Below are positions 1 to 8,488 of a stretch of 64,000 nt of DNA, piece after piece (the stretch's first letter is position 1; each line of letters starts with the position of its first letter). Source of the DNA: Sphingobacterium paucimobilis HER1398 (GTDB lineage Bacteria > Bacteroidota > Bacteroidia > Sphingobacteriales > Sphingobacteriaceae); assembly GCF_000416985.1 (NCBI RefSeq), contig NZ_ATDL01000007.1, forward strand, positions 1 to 64,000, read 5' to 3'. The translations under genes and the position numbers were made by a program. The notes below the pieces were generated by a model that made no database searches, was not told where the DNA came from, and saw only the letters and a list, made by a program, of their open reading frames with translations.

Positions 1-65
1 AGTTCAGCTGGTTAGCATATTCCGATTCATCGGAAGAGTCGCCCGCTCGAGTCACGTCCAGACCG
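1..65 (+). pseudogene. decayed tRNA-Asp-like copy 1 (partial)
   Basis: This is the 3' part of the tRNA-like unit, cut by the window edge. It keeps a recognisable D-arm (GTTCAGCTGGTTAGC) but the T-arm reads CTCGAGTCACGT, whose stem no longer pairs. The anticodon arm has a 6-nt loop. It is unlikely to be a functional tRNA. Confidence 0.6.
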
Positions 66-156
66 CTAAGAAAACAATAAAGGTGTCCATTGTGGATGCC
101 TTTTGTTGTTTATAGCCAAATCCTTAAAAATCCTTCAACAACAATTAAAATACTTA

Positions 157-229
157 GGCCTGGTAGTTCAGCTGGTTAGCATATTCCGATTCATCGGAAG
201 AGTCGCCCGCTCGAGTCACGTCCAGACCG
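157..229 (+). pseudogene. decayed tRNA-Asp-like copy 2
   Basis: The acceptor strands GGCCTGG and CCAGACC pair except for one C-A mismatch, and the D-arm is canonical. The anticodon stem TTCCG/CGGAA closes a 6-nt instead of a 7-nt loop, and the T-stem is broken. The sequence is closest to Bacteroidota tRNA-Asp from memory, but the anticodon cannot be assigned. A terminator hairpin follows at 243-270, as for a transcribed tRNA gene. Confidence 0.6.
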
Positions 230-320
230 CTAAGAAAACAATAAAGGTGTCCATTGAGGATGCCTTTTGTTGTTTATAGCCAAATCCTTAAAAATCCTTC
301 AACAACAATTAAAATACTTA

Positions 321-393
321 GGCCTGGTAGTTCAGCTGGTTAGCATATTCCGATTCATCGGAAGAGTCGCCCGTTCGAGTCCCGTCCAGATCG
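321..393 (+). pseudogene. decayed tRNA-Asp-like copy 3
   Basis: The third copy keeps the consensus T-loop TTCGAGTCCCGTCC, so it is the least decayed, but the 5' half of its T-stem (GCCCG) does not pair with CCCGT and the anticodon loop is still one base short. Its terminator at about 407-433 (AAAGGTATCC / GGATGCCTTT plus T-run) is well formed. Confidence 0.6.
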
Positions 394-433
394 CTAAGAA
401 AACAATAAAGGTATCCATTGAGGATGCCTTTTT

Positions 434-729
434 TTGTTTCCCCCCCTCCACCCTATTTCTCTTCAATAAATCTCTTTTTTTACAATAGACAACATACTTA
501 AACAACAAGTTATTCGTTAACAAGTCTATAGCATTTTTTTAAGAGCCTCATTCGTATTTCATCAAAAATACTATTAGGTTTGATTAAGTATTTTTACAAA
601 AGTGCGTATATTCAAGGTCAGAAAGTATCTCAGTCGGAGATTAAACGCTGTAAGAAAGGCAGGAAACTATTTTTCTTTATTAATTTCACAAAGACAAGGG
701 TTACTATTTGAGTTTTAAAGTATTAATAA
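434..729. other. intergenic, no gene seen
   Basis: This 296-bp AT-rich stretch lies between the tRNA-like repeats and the sigma factor gene. It must hold the sigma gene promoter, but I see no clear TTG/TAnnTTTG pair in it and no convincing small gene. Confidence 0.6.
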
Positions 730-1320
730 GTGAGTAAGATAAGACAAATACTTCCCGCAGAAATTTCAGACCAGGAGATTGTCGATGGGGTATCAAAAGG
801 AGATAGCAAAGCTATCAATAAGATCTATAAGATCTATTTTCCTTTGATATCACGAATGATCGTTAACAACAGTGGATCTGAGGATGAAGCGAAAGATATC
901 TTTCAGGAAGCGGTGATGGTATTGTACGATAAGATTACTCAACAAAAATTTGAGTTAAGTAGTAAACTTGGGACTTTTTTATACGCGGTATCCAGGAGAC
1001 TTTGGCTGAAACAGCTGACACGAAAAGGAAATTCGGCCAACACATCTGATATTTCTGATTTTGAAGATCTCTTAGGTATAGAGGATGATCTGGAGCGACA
1101 CGAGGAAACGGAGCTGAAGTTTGATCAGATGAACAAGGCGCTATCCCAATTGGGCGAACCTTGCCAGACGCTCCTGAAAGACTTCTATATTACTAACATG
1201 TCCATGCAAGACATACGGGACAAATTTGGTTATACCAACACCGACAATGCAAAGACACAAAAGTACAAATGCCTACAACGACTCAAAAAGATATTTTTTA
1301 ATTCATCTCTTGAAAAGTGA
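730..1320 (+). CDS. ECF-type RNA polymerase sigma factor
   Basis: This 196-aa protein belongs to the sigma-70 family, extracytoplasmic-function type. The region-2 part (about residues 25-70) contains the typical acidic stretch SEDEAKDIFQEAVMVLYDKI. Region 4 (about 135-190) ends in a helix-turn-helix reading LKDFYITNMSMQDIRDKFGY. The start is GTG at 730; no in-frame ATG gives a better N-terminus. Its stop codon overlaps the start region of the downstream protease gene, so the two are translationally coupled. The downstream product carries an anti-sigma-like N-terminus, so it probably controls this factor. Regulon targets cannot be read from the sequence; the SusC/SusD genes that follow are possible. 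Confidence 0.9.
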   Translation: MSKIRQILPAEISDQEIVDGVSKGDSKAINKIYKIYFPLISRMIVNNSGSEDEAKDIFQEAVMVLYDKITQQKFELSSKLGTFLYAVSRRLWLKQLTRKGNSANTSDISDFEDLLGIEDDLERHEETELKFDQMNKALSQLGEPCQTLLKDFYITNMSMQDIRDKFGYTNTDNAKTQKYKCLQRLKKIFFNSSLEK

Positions 1321-1325
1321 GTAGT

Positions 1326-2414
1326 ATGCAAAGACATGATTTTATCGAGTGGGCCGATCAGTATTTACGAGGCGAACTTGCTGCTGAAGATGCTATAGCA
1401 TTCGAGAACTTCTGTCAGACAGAGCCCAGCTATGCGGAAGTATTTGAACAGCATCGTTTGTTTGTACAGGACTTGGAAAAGAACGAGACGCGCCATGCAT
1501 TCCAACAGGCGCTCATCGCAGAAGGAAATGCCTTTGAAGCAACGAAATACCATAAAACAGGTCAAAAGACAACTTCACTATGGAGCAAGCTACAGGTAAA
1601 TGCTGGAGTCGCGGCAGCAGTGGCCTTGATTTCTGTTTTTTCTACCCTATGGATCACGGGATATTTCGCAAACATCAAAAAAGCAAATACGGACTATAGT
1701 GCATTGCGTCGAGAGATGAACTCTGTCAAAAAGAACGTGACCGAACAGAATAAAGCCATACAAAACATTAACAACGACAAAAACAAGAACTCGTCCCCCA
1801 TACACTTCGGCGCGACTGGCTTCATGCTGACCCGTGACGGATATGTTGTCACTAATTATCACGTGATCAATGGGGCAGACTCTGTACATCTTCAGAGTGT
1901 AAAAGGACAAGCCTATAAGGCCCAGATTGTCTACACCGATCCTCAAAAAGATCTTGCAATCTTACACATCGCAGATCCAAGCTTTAAAATTTTGAAGAAT
2001 ATACCCTACACATTCAAAAAACAAAGTTCAGAACTGGGTGAGGATATCTTCACACTGGGATTCCCTAGAGACGAGGCGGTTTATGGACAAGGGTATTTAA
2101 GTTCGAATACAGGGTATGCTGGTGACACGATCGCCTACCAAATCTCCATTCCTGTCAATCCTGGAAATAGTGGAGGCCCTGTACTGGACAACCAGGGAAA
2201 TATCATTGGAATCATATCCGGTAAGCAAAAAGGAATAGATGGTGCAGCATTTGCGATCAAGACGAAAGAACTTGTAGAAACACTCAACAAGATCCCTGCA
2301 GACTCCTTAAAAGGCAACATCTTCTTAAATAATAAAAATATGCTATCAACGCTCCCACGAACGGAGCAGATCAAGAAACTGCAAGACTACATCTATATCG
2401 TAAAGGTCTTTTAG
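1326..2414 (+). CDS. membrane-anchored trypsin-like serine protease with anti-sigma-like N-terminus
   Basis: Residues 1-75 (WADQYLRGELAAEDAIAFEN) resemble the cytoplasmic domain of anti-sigma factors. One membrane helix follows at about 92-114, then a coiled stretch and a periplasmic S1C/trypsin domain. The catalytic triad is visible: His in NYHVINGAD, Asp in QKDLAILHI, Ser in NPGNSGGPVLD (residues 182, 212 and 285 counted from a GTG at 1317; subtract 3 for the ATG used here). There is no PDZ domain, unlike DegP/HtrA. The gene overlaps or abuts the ECF sigma gene. I infer a sensor that links envelope proteolysis to sigma-factor control. The ATG at 1326 is preferred over the overlapping GTG at 1317. 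Confidence 0.85.
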   Translation: MQRHDFIEWADQYLRGELAAEDAIAFENFCQTEPSYAEVFEQHRLFVQDLEKNETRHAFQQALIAEGNAFEATKYHKTGQKTTSLWSKLQVNAGVAAAVALISVFSTLWITGYFANIKKANTDYSALRREMNSVKKNVTEQNKAIQNINNDKNKNSSPIHFGATGFMLTRDGYVVTNYHVINGADSVHLQSVKGQAYKAQIVYTDPQKDLAILHIADPSFKILKNIPYTFKKQSSELGEDIFTLGFPRDEAVYGQGYLSSNTGYAGDTIAYQISIPVNPGNSGGPVLDNQGNIIGIISGKQKGIDGAAFAIKTKELVETLNKIPADSLKGNIFLNNKNMLSTLPRTEQIKKLQDYIYIVKVF

Positions 2415-2485
2415 TCAAATTTGTTTCAATAAATCAAAATCAGGATTATCTCACACAAGGTTATACCTAGGATAGTCCAAATAGT

Positions 2486-2525
2486 AAAGCAGATGTTCTG
2501 AAAAAGGATATCTGCTTTATTTTTT
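2486..2525 (+). terminator. rho-independent terminator
   Basis: AAAGCAGAT and ATCTGCTTT form a perfect 9-bp stem followed by a T-rich run. It ends the sigma/protease transcript and separates it from the SusC gene. Confidence 0.8.
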
Positions 2526-2782
2526 TCCCTTCACCTAAGCACCTTACCGGCAATGCCATAGGTCAAAATACTGTCTTTTCTAAACTGCTCTTTTCTAAAA
2601 AAAAGAAATCGTTAAACAACAAATGTGTTTTTAGAGCGTTTATTGTTATAACATGCACTACCATGTAACAAGAATGATATAATAACAGTATGACTACCAT
2701 ATTCGATAACAGCCCTCTTCGCCAGACAGTATTTGCCGGAAATTTTCTATTTCTTTCAGAATCTCTATATAATTTTTAATTT
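2526..2782. other. intergenic before susC-like gene
   Basis: This AT-rich stretch must contain the promoter of the SusC/SusD pair. I see no clear TAnnTTTG element, which would be compatible with use of an alternative sigma factor, but that is only inference. Confidence 0.4.
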
Positions 2783-5700
2783 ATGATACTTCATATTTAT
2801 CGCGTATTATTTTTAACATGTACACTCACTATTTTTCACAACGCAACACGAGCAGCAATTCAATCCCACCAGTTCTATACGGAAACGACTAAACTGTCCA
2901 AACCTCCATCGCTGTCAAATACAGATTCTTTATCGGTCTCTGGGCAAGTCAAAGACGCCGCAGGGACAGCTTTAGAAGGGGTCGTCATTTCAGAAAAAGG
3001 AACAAGCAATACTGTTGTCTCCGATGCAACAGGAACCTTTAAAATAGCTGCCAGCCCTAATGGCATATTGGTTCTATTAAAGTCAGGTTTCCTACGAACA
3101 GAAATACATGTCAACAATCAACGCCATATTATGGCAACTCTACCTGTGGAAGAAGAGGCTAAGGCCGATTCTGCTGTAGACAGTACTTCGGTCCCTGTGG
3201 AGCACAGCGTAGCCATAAAGACGCCGAATGCGGCTCTTGCAGACTCTGCTAATACAGACAGCACCATTCTTTCCAAAAATACAATAACAGGTCTCGTAAG
3301 TGGTCCAGAGGGTCCAATACCAGGAGCATCGGTTTCTGTAGAGGGTACCAAAACAACAGTTCTTACAGACGAAGACGGTCGGTTCAAAATCACTGCGCAG
3401 GCCAAAAACAGATTGCGCTTCAGTTATGTAGGTTATAAATCTCTGACCCAAACCGTGGGAGACAGAAAAGACGTACGGGTAGTCTTGGCTACAGAAACCA
3501 ACACAATTGAATCTGTACAGGTGGTTTCTGTAGGTTATGGCACCATGAAACGAGCTACACTACCTACTGCGGTATCCAGTATTGGAGCCAAGGATATCGA
3601 AGACGAAGTTCTCCCCAGCATCACACAAGCCATACAAGGTAAAGCCGGAGGTGTACAGGTCACACAAAAATCGGGTTCGCCCGGCGGCGGTATCAGCATA
3701 CGCGTACGAGGCACCACGTCTATCAACGCAAGTTCTGATCCGTTGTACGTCGTGGACGGGATTCCTGTCAACAGTACGACCAACTTTACCGGAGGCTCTA
3801 CCTTTGATTTTGGTGGAGGAACCCAAGGGATCAATGTCCTTGCCTCTATTAACCCTTCAGACGTACAGTCTATCGAAGTTTTAAAAGACGCGGCTTCCTC
3901 CTCGATCTACGGCTCGAGAGCAGCCAACGGTGTCGTGTTGATCACGACAAAAAAAGGTACGCCTGGTCACAGTCAGTTTAACTTCAACATGTACGAAGGA
4001 TTTTCGCAGGTACCCCGCGAACGATATTATGACATGATGAATACCGAGCAATATCAGGACTATATGCGCGACTACTATAGAATCAGGTTAGAACTCGGTA
4101 TCGACACCAATAAAGCCGACAATCAGATATTTGCAAACCCAGATATAAATACCAATTGGCAGGATGCCGTGTTCAGAACTGCTCCAATGAGAAGTTATGA
4201 ACTTTCTGCCAATGGTGGAAATGACAAAACAACATATTACACCTCTGTAGGCTACATGAAACAAGGTGGTGTATTGCTCGGATCCGATTTCAATCGATTG
4301 AGTGGTCGTATCAATTTAGATCATGCGCACAGTGACAAACTAAGATTTTCGACAGCTATAAATCTAACGCGTGCAGTCAACCAACGTGTACAGGAAGAAA
4401 ACTCCAAAGAGGGAGCTACTAAAAGTGGAATATTCTCCCCTCCCAATCTGAGTGTATTTGATGAAAAAGGCAATTATGTATATGATCAAGTACGTGCAAC
4501 GCGGGAGAATCCTGTCGCCATGTTAGAACTGCCTACCAATGAAGCACAGACGTTCAGAATACTGGCCAATGCCAGCGCTGAATACAATATCATCCCTGAA
4601 TTATTATTAAAAACAAGCTTTGGAACCGATGTAAGCTTTATCGATGAGACCTTCTTTATGCCTCCAAACGGACTGCGCTCGTATGTGAGTCAAGGCGGAA
4701 TCGGTGCACGCCGGAATACGAGAGATCAGCTATGGATCAACGAGACCACACTAACCTATGACAAGTTGTTTGGTGCACACAGTTTAAATGTTCTAGGCGG
4801 TTTTTCTTTCCAGGAATCACGTATCGATTTTGTACATGCCCAACGGTCCAACTTTCCGAGTAATGATATTTCCTACATCACCGCAGGGGGTGTCATCAAC
4901 GGCGCTAACTCTTATCCAGAGGAATGGGCTATCGCTTCCGGCTTTGCACGGGCTACCTATATCTATAACGACAAGTATATATTCAATGCCAATATACGCT
5001 CAGACGGTTCTTCCCGCTTCGGGAAAGACAACCGTTGGGCTGTCTTCCCTTCTTTTGCCGGGGCGTGGCGGATCAAGCAAGAAGATTTCATGCAAGATGT
5101 TAGCGTTATTAACGACCTAAAGCTACGGGCCAGTTGGGGTATCACAGGTAACCAAAACATTGGCAACTACGCTAGCCGCTCGATGTATACCGGAGGCAAC
5201 AATTATATGGGAACACCCGGATTCCTTCCGAATGTACTCGGTGACAACGGTTTAAAATGGGAGACTACCCAGCAATGGAATATCGGTATAGACGCAGGAT
5301 TCTTTAACGACAGAATCTCTTTATTGGCCGACTACTACCAAAAGAAAACAACAGATCTTCTTATTGGACTTCCTATATTGACCAGTTCGGGCTATGAAAC
5401 GCGGTTTACCAATTCCGGAGACATTGAAAACAAAGGTTTTGAATTTGAGCTGACCAGCAAGAATCTAGTAGGTGCCTTCAAGTGGTCTACCTCACTCAAC
5501 ATGACTTTCAATAGAAACAAAGTTGTCGCACTACCTCATGGTCTCGACGAAATGCGCGGTGGTGTGGGCGATCTCAATAGAGCAAGGCCAGGTGAGCCAT
5601 TGGGCGTTTTTTACGGATGGAAAGCGATGGGGGTAAATACCCAAACCGGTATGATCGATTATCTGGGAGTCGATGGCTCTATGGTACTTCCCACAGACTA

Positions 5701-6241
5701 TGCCGACCATGTCATGATAGGTGATCCTAACCCCGACTTTTTTGGAGGCATCAGCAACAGCTTCTCCTATAAAAACTTTGATCTCAGCATCTTGGGACAA
5801 TTCACCTATGGCAATGACATTTTCAACTATAACCTAGCATCGGGCTTAGAGGGCTTCAACCCGAGTTCGAATCAATTTATAGACCTCGTGGATCGCTGGA
5901 AAAATCCGGGAGACGTAACCGATGTACCACGTCCGGCTCCTGGAGATCTAAACAATGGAGCAGTATCGTCTCGATTTGTCGAGGATGGTTCTTTTTTCCG
6001 TATACGCAACATCACGCTGGGTTACTCTTTCCCTTCTGCACTGTCCGAAAAGTTGAAAGTAAAAAAACTGCGTTGGTATGCTACGGTACAGAATGCATAT
6101 GTATTTACCAAATACAGAGGTTATGATCCAGAGGTCAGCTCCAGTCATGGTGGTGCAAATACCGGCCTGATCTATGGCTACGATTATGGCAGCTATCCAC
6201 AGCCACGCATTTTTACAACAGGCTTTAACTTGACATTTTAA
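2783..6241 (+). CDS. SusC/RagA-family TonB-dependent outer-membrane transporter
   Basis: This 1152-aa protein imports ligands across the outer membrane with energy from TonB. It has a signal peptide (residues 1-25), two carboxypeptidase-D regulatory-like beta domains (about 50-118 and 166-230, each with the VSDATGTFKI / LTDEDGRFKI type motif), a plug starting near VVSVGYGTMKRATLPTAVSS, and a 22-strand barrel region ending in FNLTF. Most family members have a single such N-terminal domain, so the duplication is unusual. The partner SusD gene follows after 8 bp. No glycoside hydrolase or sulfatase gene is nearby, so the substrate cannot be inferred. Confidence 0.95.
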   Translation: MILHIYRVLFLTCTLTIFHNATRAAIQSHQFYTETTKLSKPPSLSNTDSLSVSGQVKDAAGTALEGVVISEKGTSNTVVSDATGTFKIAASPNGILVLLKSGFLRTEIHVNNQRHIMATLPVEEEAKADSAVDSTSVPVEHSVAIKTPNAALADSANTDSTILSKNTITGLVSGPEGPIPGASVSVEGTKTTVLTDEDGRFKITAQAKNRLRFSYVGYKSLTQTVGDRKDVRVVLATETNTIESVQVVSVGYGTMKRATLPTAVSSIGAKDIEDEVLPSITQAIQGKAGGVQVTQKSGSPGGGISIRVRGTTSINASSDPLYVVDGIPVNSTTNFTGGSTFDFGGGTQGINVLASINPSDVQSIEVLKDAASSSIYGSRAANGVVLITTKKGTPGHSQFNFNMYEGFSQVPRERYYDMMNTEQYQDYMRDYYRIRLELGIDTNKADNQIFANPDINTNWQDAVFRTAPMRSYELSANGGNDKTTYYTSVGYMKQGGVLLGSDFNRLSGRINLDHAHSDKLRFSTAINLTRAVNQRVQEENSKEGATKSGIFSPPNLSVFDEKGNYVYDQVRATRENPVAMLELPTNEAQTFRILANASAEYNIIPELLLKTSFGTDVSFIDETFFMPPNGLRSYVSQGGIGARRNTRDQLWINETTLTYDKLFGAHSLNVLGGFSFQESRIDFVHAQRSNFPSNDISYITAGGVINGANSYPEEWAIASGFARATYIYNDKYIFNANIRSDGSSRFGKDNRWAVFPSFAGAWRIKQEDFMQDVSVINDLKLRASWGITGNQNIGNYASRSMYTGGNNYMGTPGFLPNVLGDNGLKWETTQQWNIGIDAGFFNDRISLLADYYQKKTTDLLIGLPILTSSGYETRFTNSGDIENKGFEFELTSKNLVGAFKWSTSLNMTFNRNKVVALPHGLDEMRGGVGDLNRARPGEPLGVFYGWKAMGVNTQTGMIDYLGVDGSMVLPTDYADHVMIGDPNPDFFGGISNSFSYKNFDLSILGQFTYGNDIFNYNLASGLEGFNPSSNQFIDLVDRWKNPGDVTDVPRPAPGDLNNGAVSSRFVEDGSFFRIRNITLGYSFPSALSEKLKVKKLRWYATVQNAYVFTKYRGYDPEVSSSHGGANTGLIYGYDYGSYPQPRIFTTGFNLTF

Positions 6242-6249
6242 AAACTACT

Positions 6250-7620
6250 ATGAGACAGAATATAATATACCTGCTATTTCTCACGTCGGTGACACTCAGC
6301 CTGACGTCCTGCGATAAGTTTCTGGACCGTGCACCTCTAGGACAGATCGGTCAAGACACATACTTTAATTCAGAAACCAACGCTAATTCCGCGCTAATGG
6401 GTATGTACCGCAGCATGATGAACTCCTATTCTTACGGACAGTCGACACTTATTGTTCCTGAATTTTCGGCGCAACACGTAAGACACTCGGCACAATACCC
6501 TGAGTATGAAAATTTTGCAACACATCAGGTACAGACCATTAACCCCTGGACCTCCAACATGTGGAAAGCACTCTACACCACCATCAATGCGGCCAATCAG
6601 ATCATCGAAGAAGTCCCCAACATGACCGAAGAGATGATCACAGAACAGAAGAAAAACAGCTTCATCGGCGAGGCTAAGTTTATTCGGGCGTTTAATTATT
6701 TCTTCTTGGTAAGGGCTTTTGGACGCATACCGTTAAAAACGACCTACACCAAGGAAAGTAGTGAATTGGATATTCAGCAATCGGAAAAAGAGGAAGTATA
6801 TACACAGATTATAAAAGATCTGAACGATGCAGCTAATCTGCTGCCCGCAGAAAACACCTATACTGGAGATGCGGCTCGCGGACGTGCATCGCACTGGGCT
6901 GCAAAGGCACTTCTGGCCAAGGTATACCTGTATCAGGCAGCCTTTACCAACGATTACAAGGATGCACTTCGTTTGTCAGAAGAAGTTATCCTGTCTAAGA
7001 AGTATGGCCTGGCAGCAGACTACGCCAGCATATGGACGATGCAGAACAGCAATGAGGCTATTTTTGAAATACAATTTGATGCACAAGCGACCAACCCCTT
7101 AGCTGCCGTAGCCAACGATAATGCCAGTGTTCTATTTTTCGCAAAGGACAGCACACTGTTAGATCTGTATGCCGACGAGGATAAACGTAAATCCTTCGTT
7201 ATCAAAAAAGGAAGCAAAGGCAACTATTTCATGGGCAAGTTTCCTAACTTTTCTCCAGCGAGTCAAAACGTGACGGCGATTCGCCTTGCAGAGATCTATC
7301 TCATCCATGCTGAAGCAAAGGCACGTATCGACAATACCACCAGCCAGTCGGCGTACGAAAGTCTGAAAGCAGTCCAAGAGCGAGCAGGGCATATTGTACC
7401 GATCGGTGACTATGCCACTGTAGCGGACTTTATCACAGCCGTGCAAGAAGAAAAAGAAAGAGAACTGTTATTTGAAGGGGAAACCTGGTTCGACTTTTGT
7501 CGAACAAAATTGGCACTGCATAAATATAAGAATCTCCAGGACGAGCGGTATTTTCTATACCCTATACCAGCCGCTCAGATCGGTTTGGGAAAAGGGTTAA
7601 CGCAAAATCCAGGATATTAA
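6250..7620 (+). CDS. SusD/RagB-family nutrient-binding lipoprotein
   Basis: This 456-aa surface lipoprotein caps the SusC barrel and binds the ligand. The lipobox SLTSC is at about residues 17-21, followed by the family start KFLDRAPLGQIGQDTYF. The tetratricopeptide-like N-terminal half (FIGEAKFIRAFNYFFLVRAFG) and the conserved C-terminal stretch EKERELLFEGETWFDFCRT are intact. It is shorter than many SusD proteins (500-600 aa). It is the second gene of the susC operon and is followed by a strong terminator. Confidence 0.95.
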   Translation: MRQNIIYLLFLTSVTLSLTSCDKFLDRAPLGQIGQDTYFNSETNANSALMGMYRSMMNSYSYGQSTLIVPEFSAQHVRHSAQYPEYENFATHQVQTINPWTSNMWKALYTTINAANQIIEEVPNMTEEMITEQKKNSFIGEAKFIRAFNYFFLVRAFGRIPLKTTYTKESSELDIQQSEKEEVYTQIIKDLNDAANLLPAENTYTGDAARGRASHWAAKALLAKVYLYQAAFTNDYKDALRLSEEVILSKKYGLAADYASIWTMQNSNEAIFEIQFDAQATNPLAAVANDNASVLFFAKDSTLLDLYADEDKRKSFVIKKGSKGNYFMGKFPNFSPASQNVTAIRLAEIYLIHAEAKARIDNTTSQSAYESLKAVQERAGHIVPIGDYATVADFITAVQEEKERELLFEGETWFDFCRTKLALHKYKNLQDERYFLYPIPAAQIGLGKGLTQNPGY

Positions 7621-7641
7621 AGACAGCGAATCAACCTAAGC

Positions 7642-7689
7642 AAGAGGGGGATCGAAAAAGCCTTCTGGCAATTTCGTCCCCCTCTTTTA
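7642..7689 (+). terminator. rho-independent terminator after susD
   Basis: AAGAGGGGG and CCCCCTCTT form a 9-bp stem with a T-run. It lies between convergent genes and probably serves mainly the SusD transcript. Confidence 0.8.
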
Positions 7690-7706
7690 TATATAACAGA
7701 ACTGGC

Positions 7707-8342
7707 CTACTTATTAGGCTGTGGTGTAACTCTTAAATAGGGTTTGATCTCTGTAAACCCTTTCGGAAACTTCGCTGGAATGTCTTCCGTTTTAATCGCC
7801 GGAACTACAATAACATCTTCCCCATCTTTCCAATCCGCAGGCGTTGCCACAGAATATTCAGCAGTAAGCTGTAAGGAGTCTATAACGCGAAGGATCTCGT
7901 AAAAATTACGACCAGTAGACGCGGGATAAGTAAGAGTCAATTTGATCTTGCGGTCTGGACCGATAACAAATACAGAGCGTACCGTAAAGGTTGTGGAAGC
8001 GTTGGGATGGATCATATCATATAGCCCCGCCACATGACGATCCTCGTCTGCAATAATCGGAAAGTCGACCGTCGTATTTTGGGTCTCATTGATATCTTTA
8101 ACCCACTCCAGATGGTCCTGTACACCATCGACACTCAAAGCCAATACTTTAACATTTCGTTTTTCGAACTCGGACTTCAACTGTGCCGTACGGCCAAGTT
8201 CTGTAGTACATACTGGCGTAAAATCGGAAGGGTGGGAATATAATACCGCCCAGCTACCTTGGATGTAGTCGTAGAAATCGATATCACCTATTGTCGTTTG
8301 CGCTTTAAAATTTGGCGCATCATCACCTAGTCTTAAACTCAT
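7707..8342 (-). CDS. peroxiredoxin, 1-Cys Prx6 type
   Basis: This 211-aa AhpC/TSA-family enzyme reduces hydrogen peroxide and alkyl hydroperoxides. The peroxidatic cysteine is Cys45 in SHPSDFTPVCTTELGR. The Prx6-type C-terminal domain is present (residues about 160-211, VVVPAIKTEDIPAKFPKG). The resolving cysteine of 2-Cys enzymes is not seen. It stands alone and is divergent from the acyl-CoA dehydrogenase gene, with inverted repeats between the two that could be operators. Confidence 0.92.
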   Translation of the reverse strand: MSLRLGDDAPNFKAQTTIGDIDFYDYIQGSWAVLYSHPSDFTPVCTTELGRTAQLKSEFEKRNVKVLALSVDGVQDHLEWVKDINETQNTTVDFPIIADEDRHVAGLYDMIHPNASTTFTVRSVFVIGPDRKIKLTLTYPASTGRNFYEILRVIDSLQLTAEYSVATPADWKDGEDVIVVPAIKTEDIPAKFPKGFTEIKPYLRVTPQPNK

Positions 8343-8369
8343 ATGGATAAAATTTAATAACCTATATAT

Positions 8370-8386
8370 TCTACTAATATAGTAGA
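8370..8386. promoter_or_regulatory. inverted repeat upstream of peroxiredoxin gene
   Basis: TCTACTA and TAGTAGA form a perfect 7-bp inverted repeat with a 3-bp centre, 28 bp upstream of the peroxiredoxin start. The position suits a repressor or activator site. The sequence does not match the PerR consensus, so the regulator is unknown. Confidence 0.4.
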
Positions 8387-8424
8387 CTTTTAGATAATCA
8401 CCAAATAATTAAGAATAAATTTTA

Positions 8425-8454
8425 TATTTTTATTATGCATGCATAATAAAAATA
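8425..8454. promoter_or_regulatory. 30-bp perfect palindrome between divergent genes
   Basis: Two 15-bp arms are exactly complementary around the centre TGCATGCA. The palindrome lies 35 bp upstream of the acyl-CoA dehydrogenase ATG. A TATATTTG at 8457-8464 matches the Bacteroidota -7 consensus, but no TTG lies at the right distance; the palindrome occupies that position. It is a plausible dimer operator. Confidence 0.5.
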
Positions 8455-8488
8455 ATTATATTTGATAGAACCAAATAGACGATACACC

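Larger units (their letters stand above)
1..433 (+). repeat. 164-bp tandem repeat, 2.6 copies
   Basis: The sequence starting agttcagctggttagc recurs at 1, 165 and 329, giving a period of exactly 164 bp. Each unit contains a tRNA-like stretch followed by a hairpin and T-run (about 78-104, 243-270 and 407-433). Copies 1 and 2 are nearly identical and copy 3 differs at a few bases. The array continues beyond the left edge of the window, so the copy number is unknown. Confidence 0.95.

Noticed and set aside
1..433. CRISPR array
   Set aside because: The repeat unit is 164 bp with no alternation of short repeats and unique spacers, and no cas gene is in the window.
267..523. Short frames across the tRNA-like repeats
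   Set aside because: They run through tRNA arms and a terminator hairpin and show no protein features.
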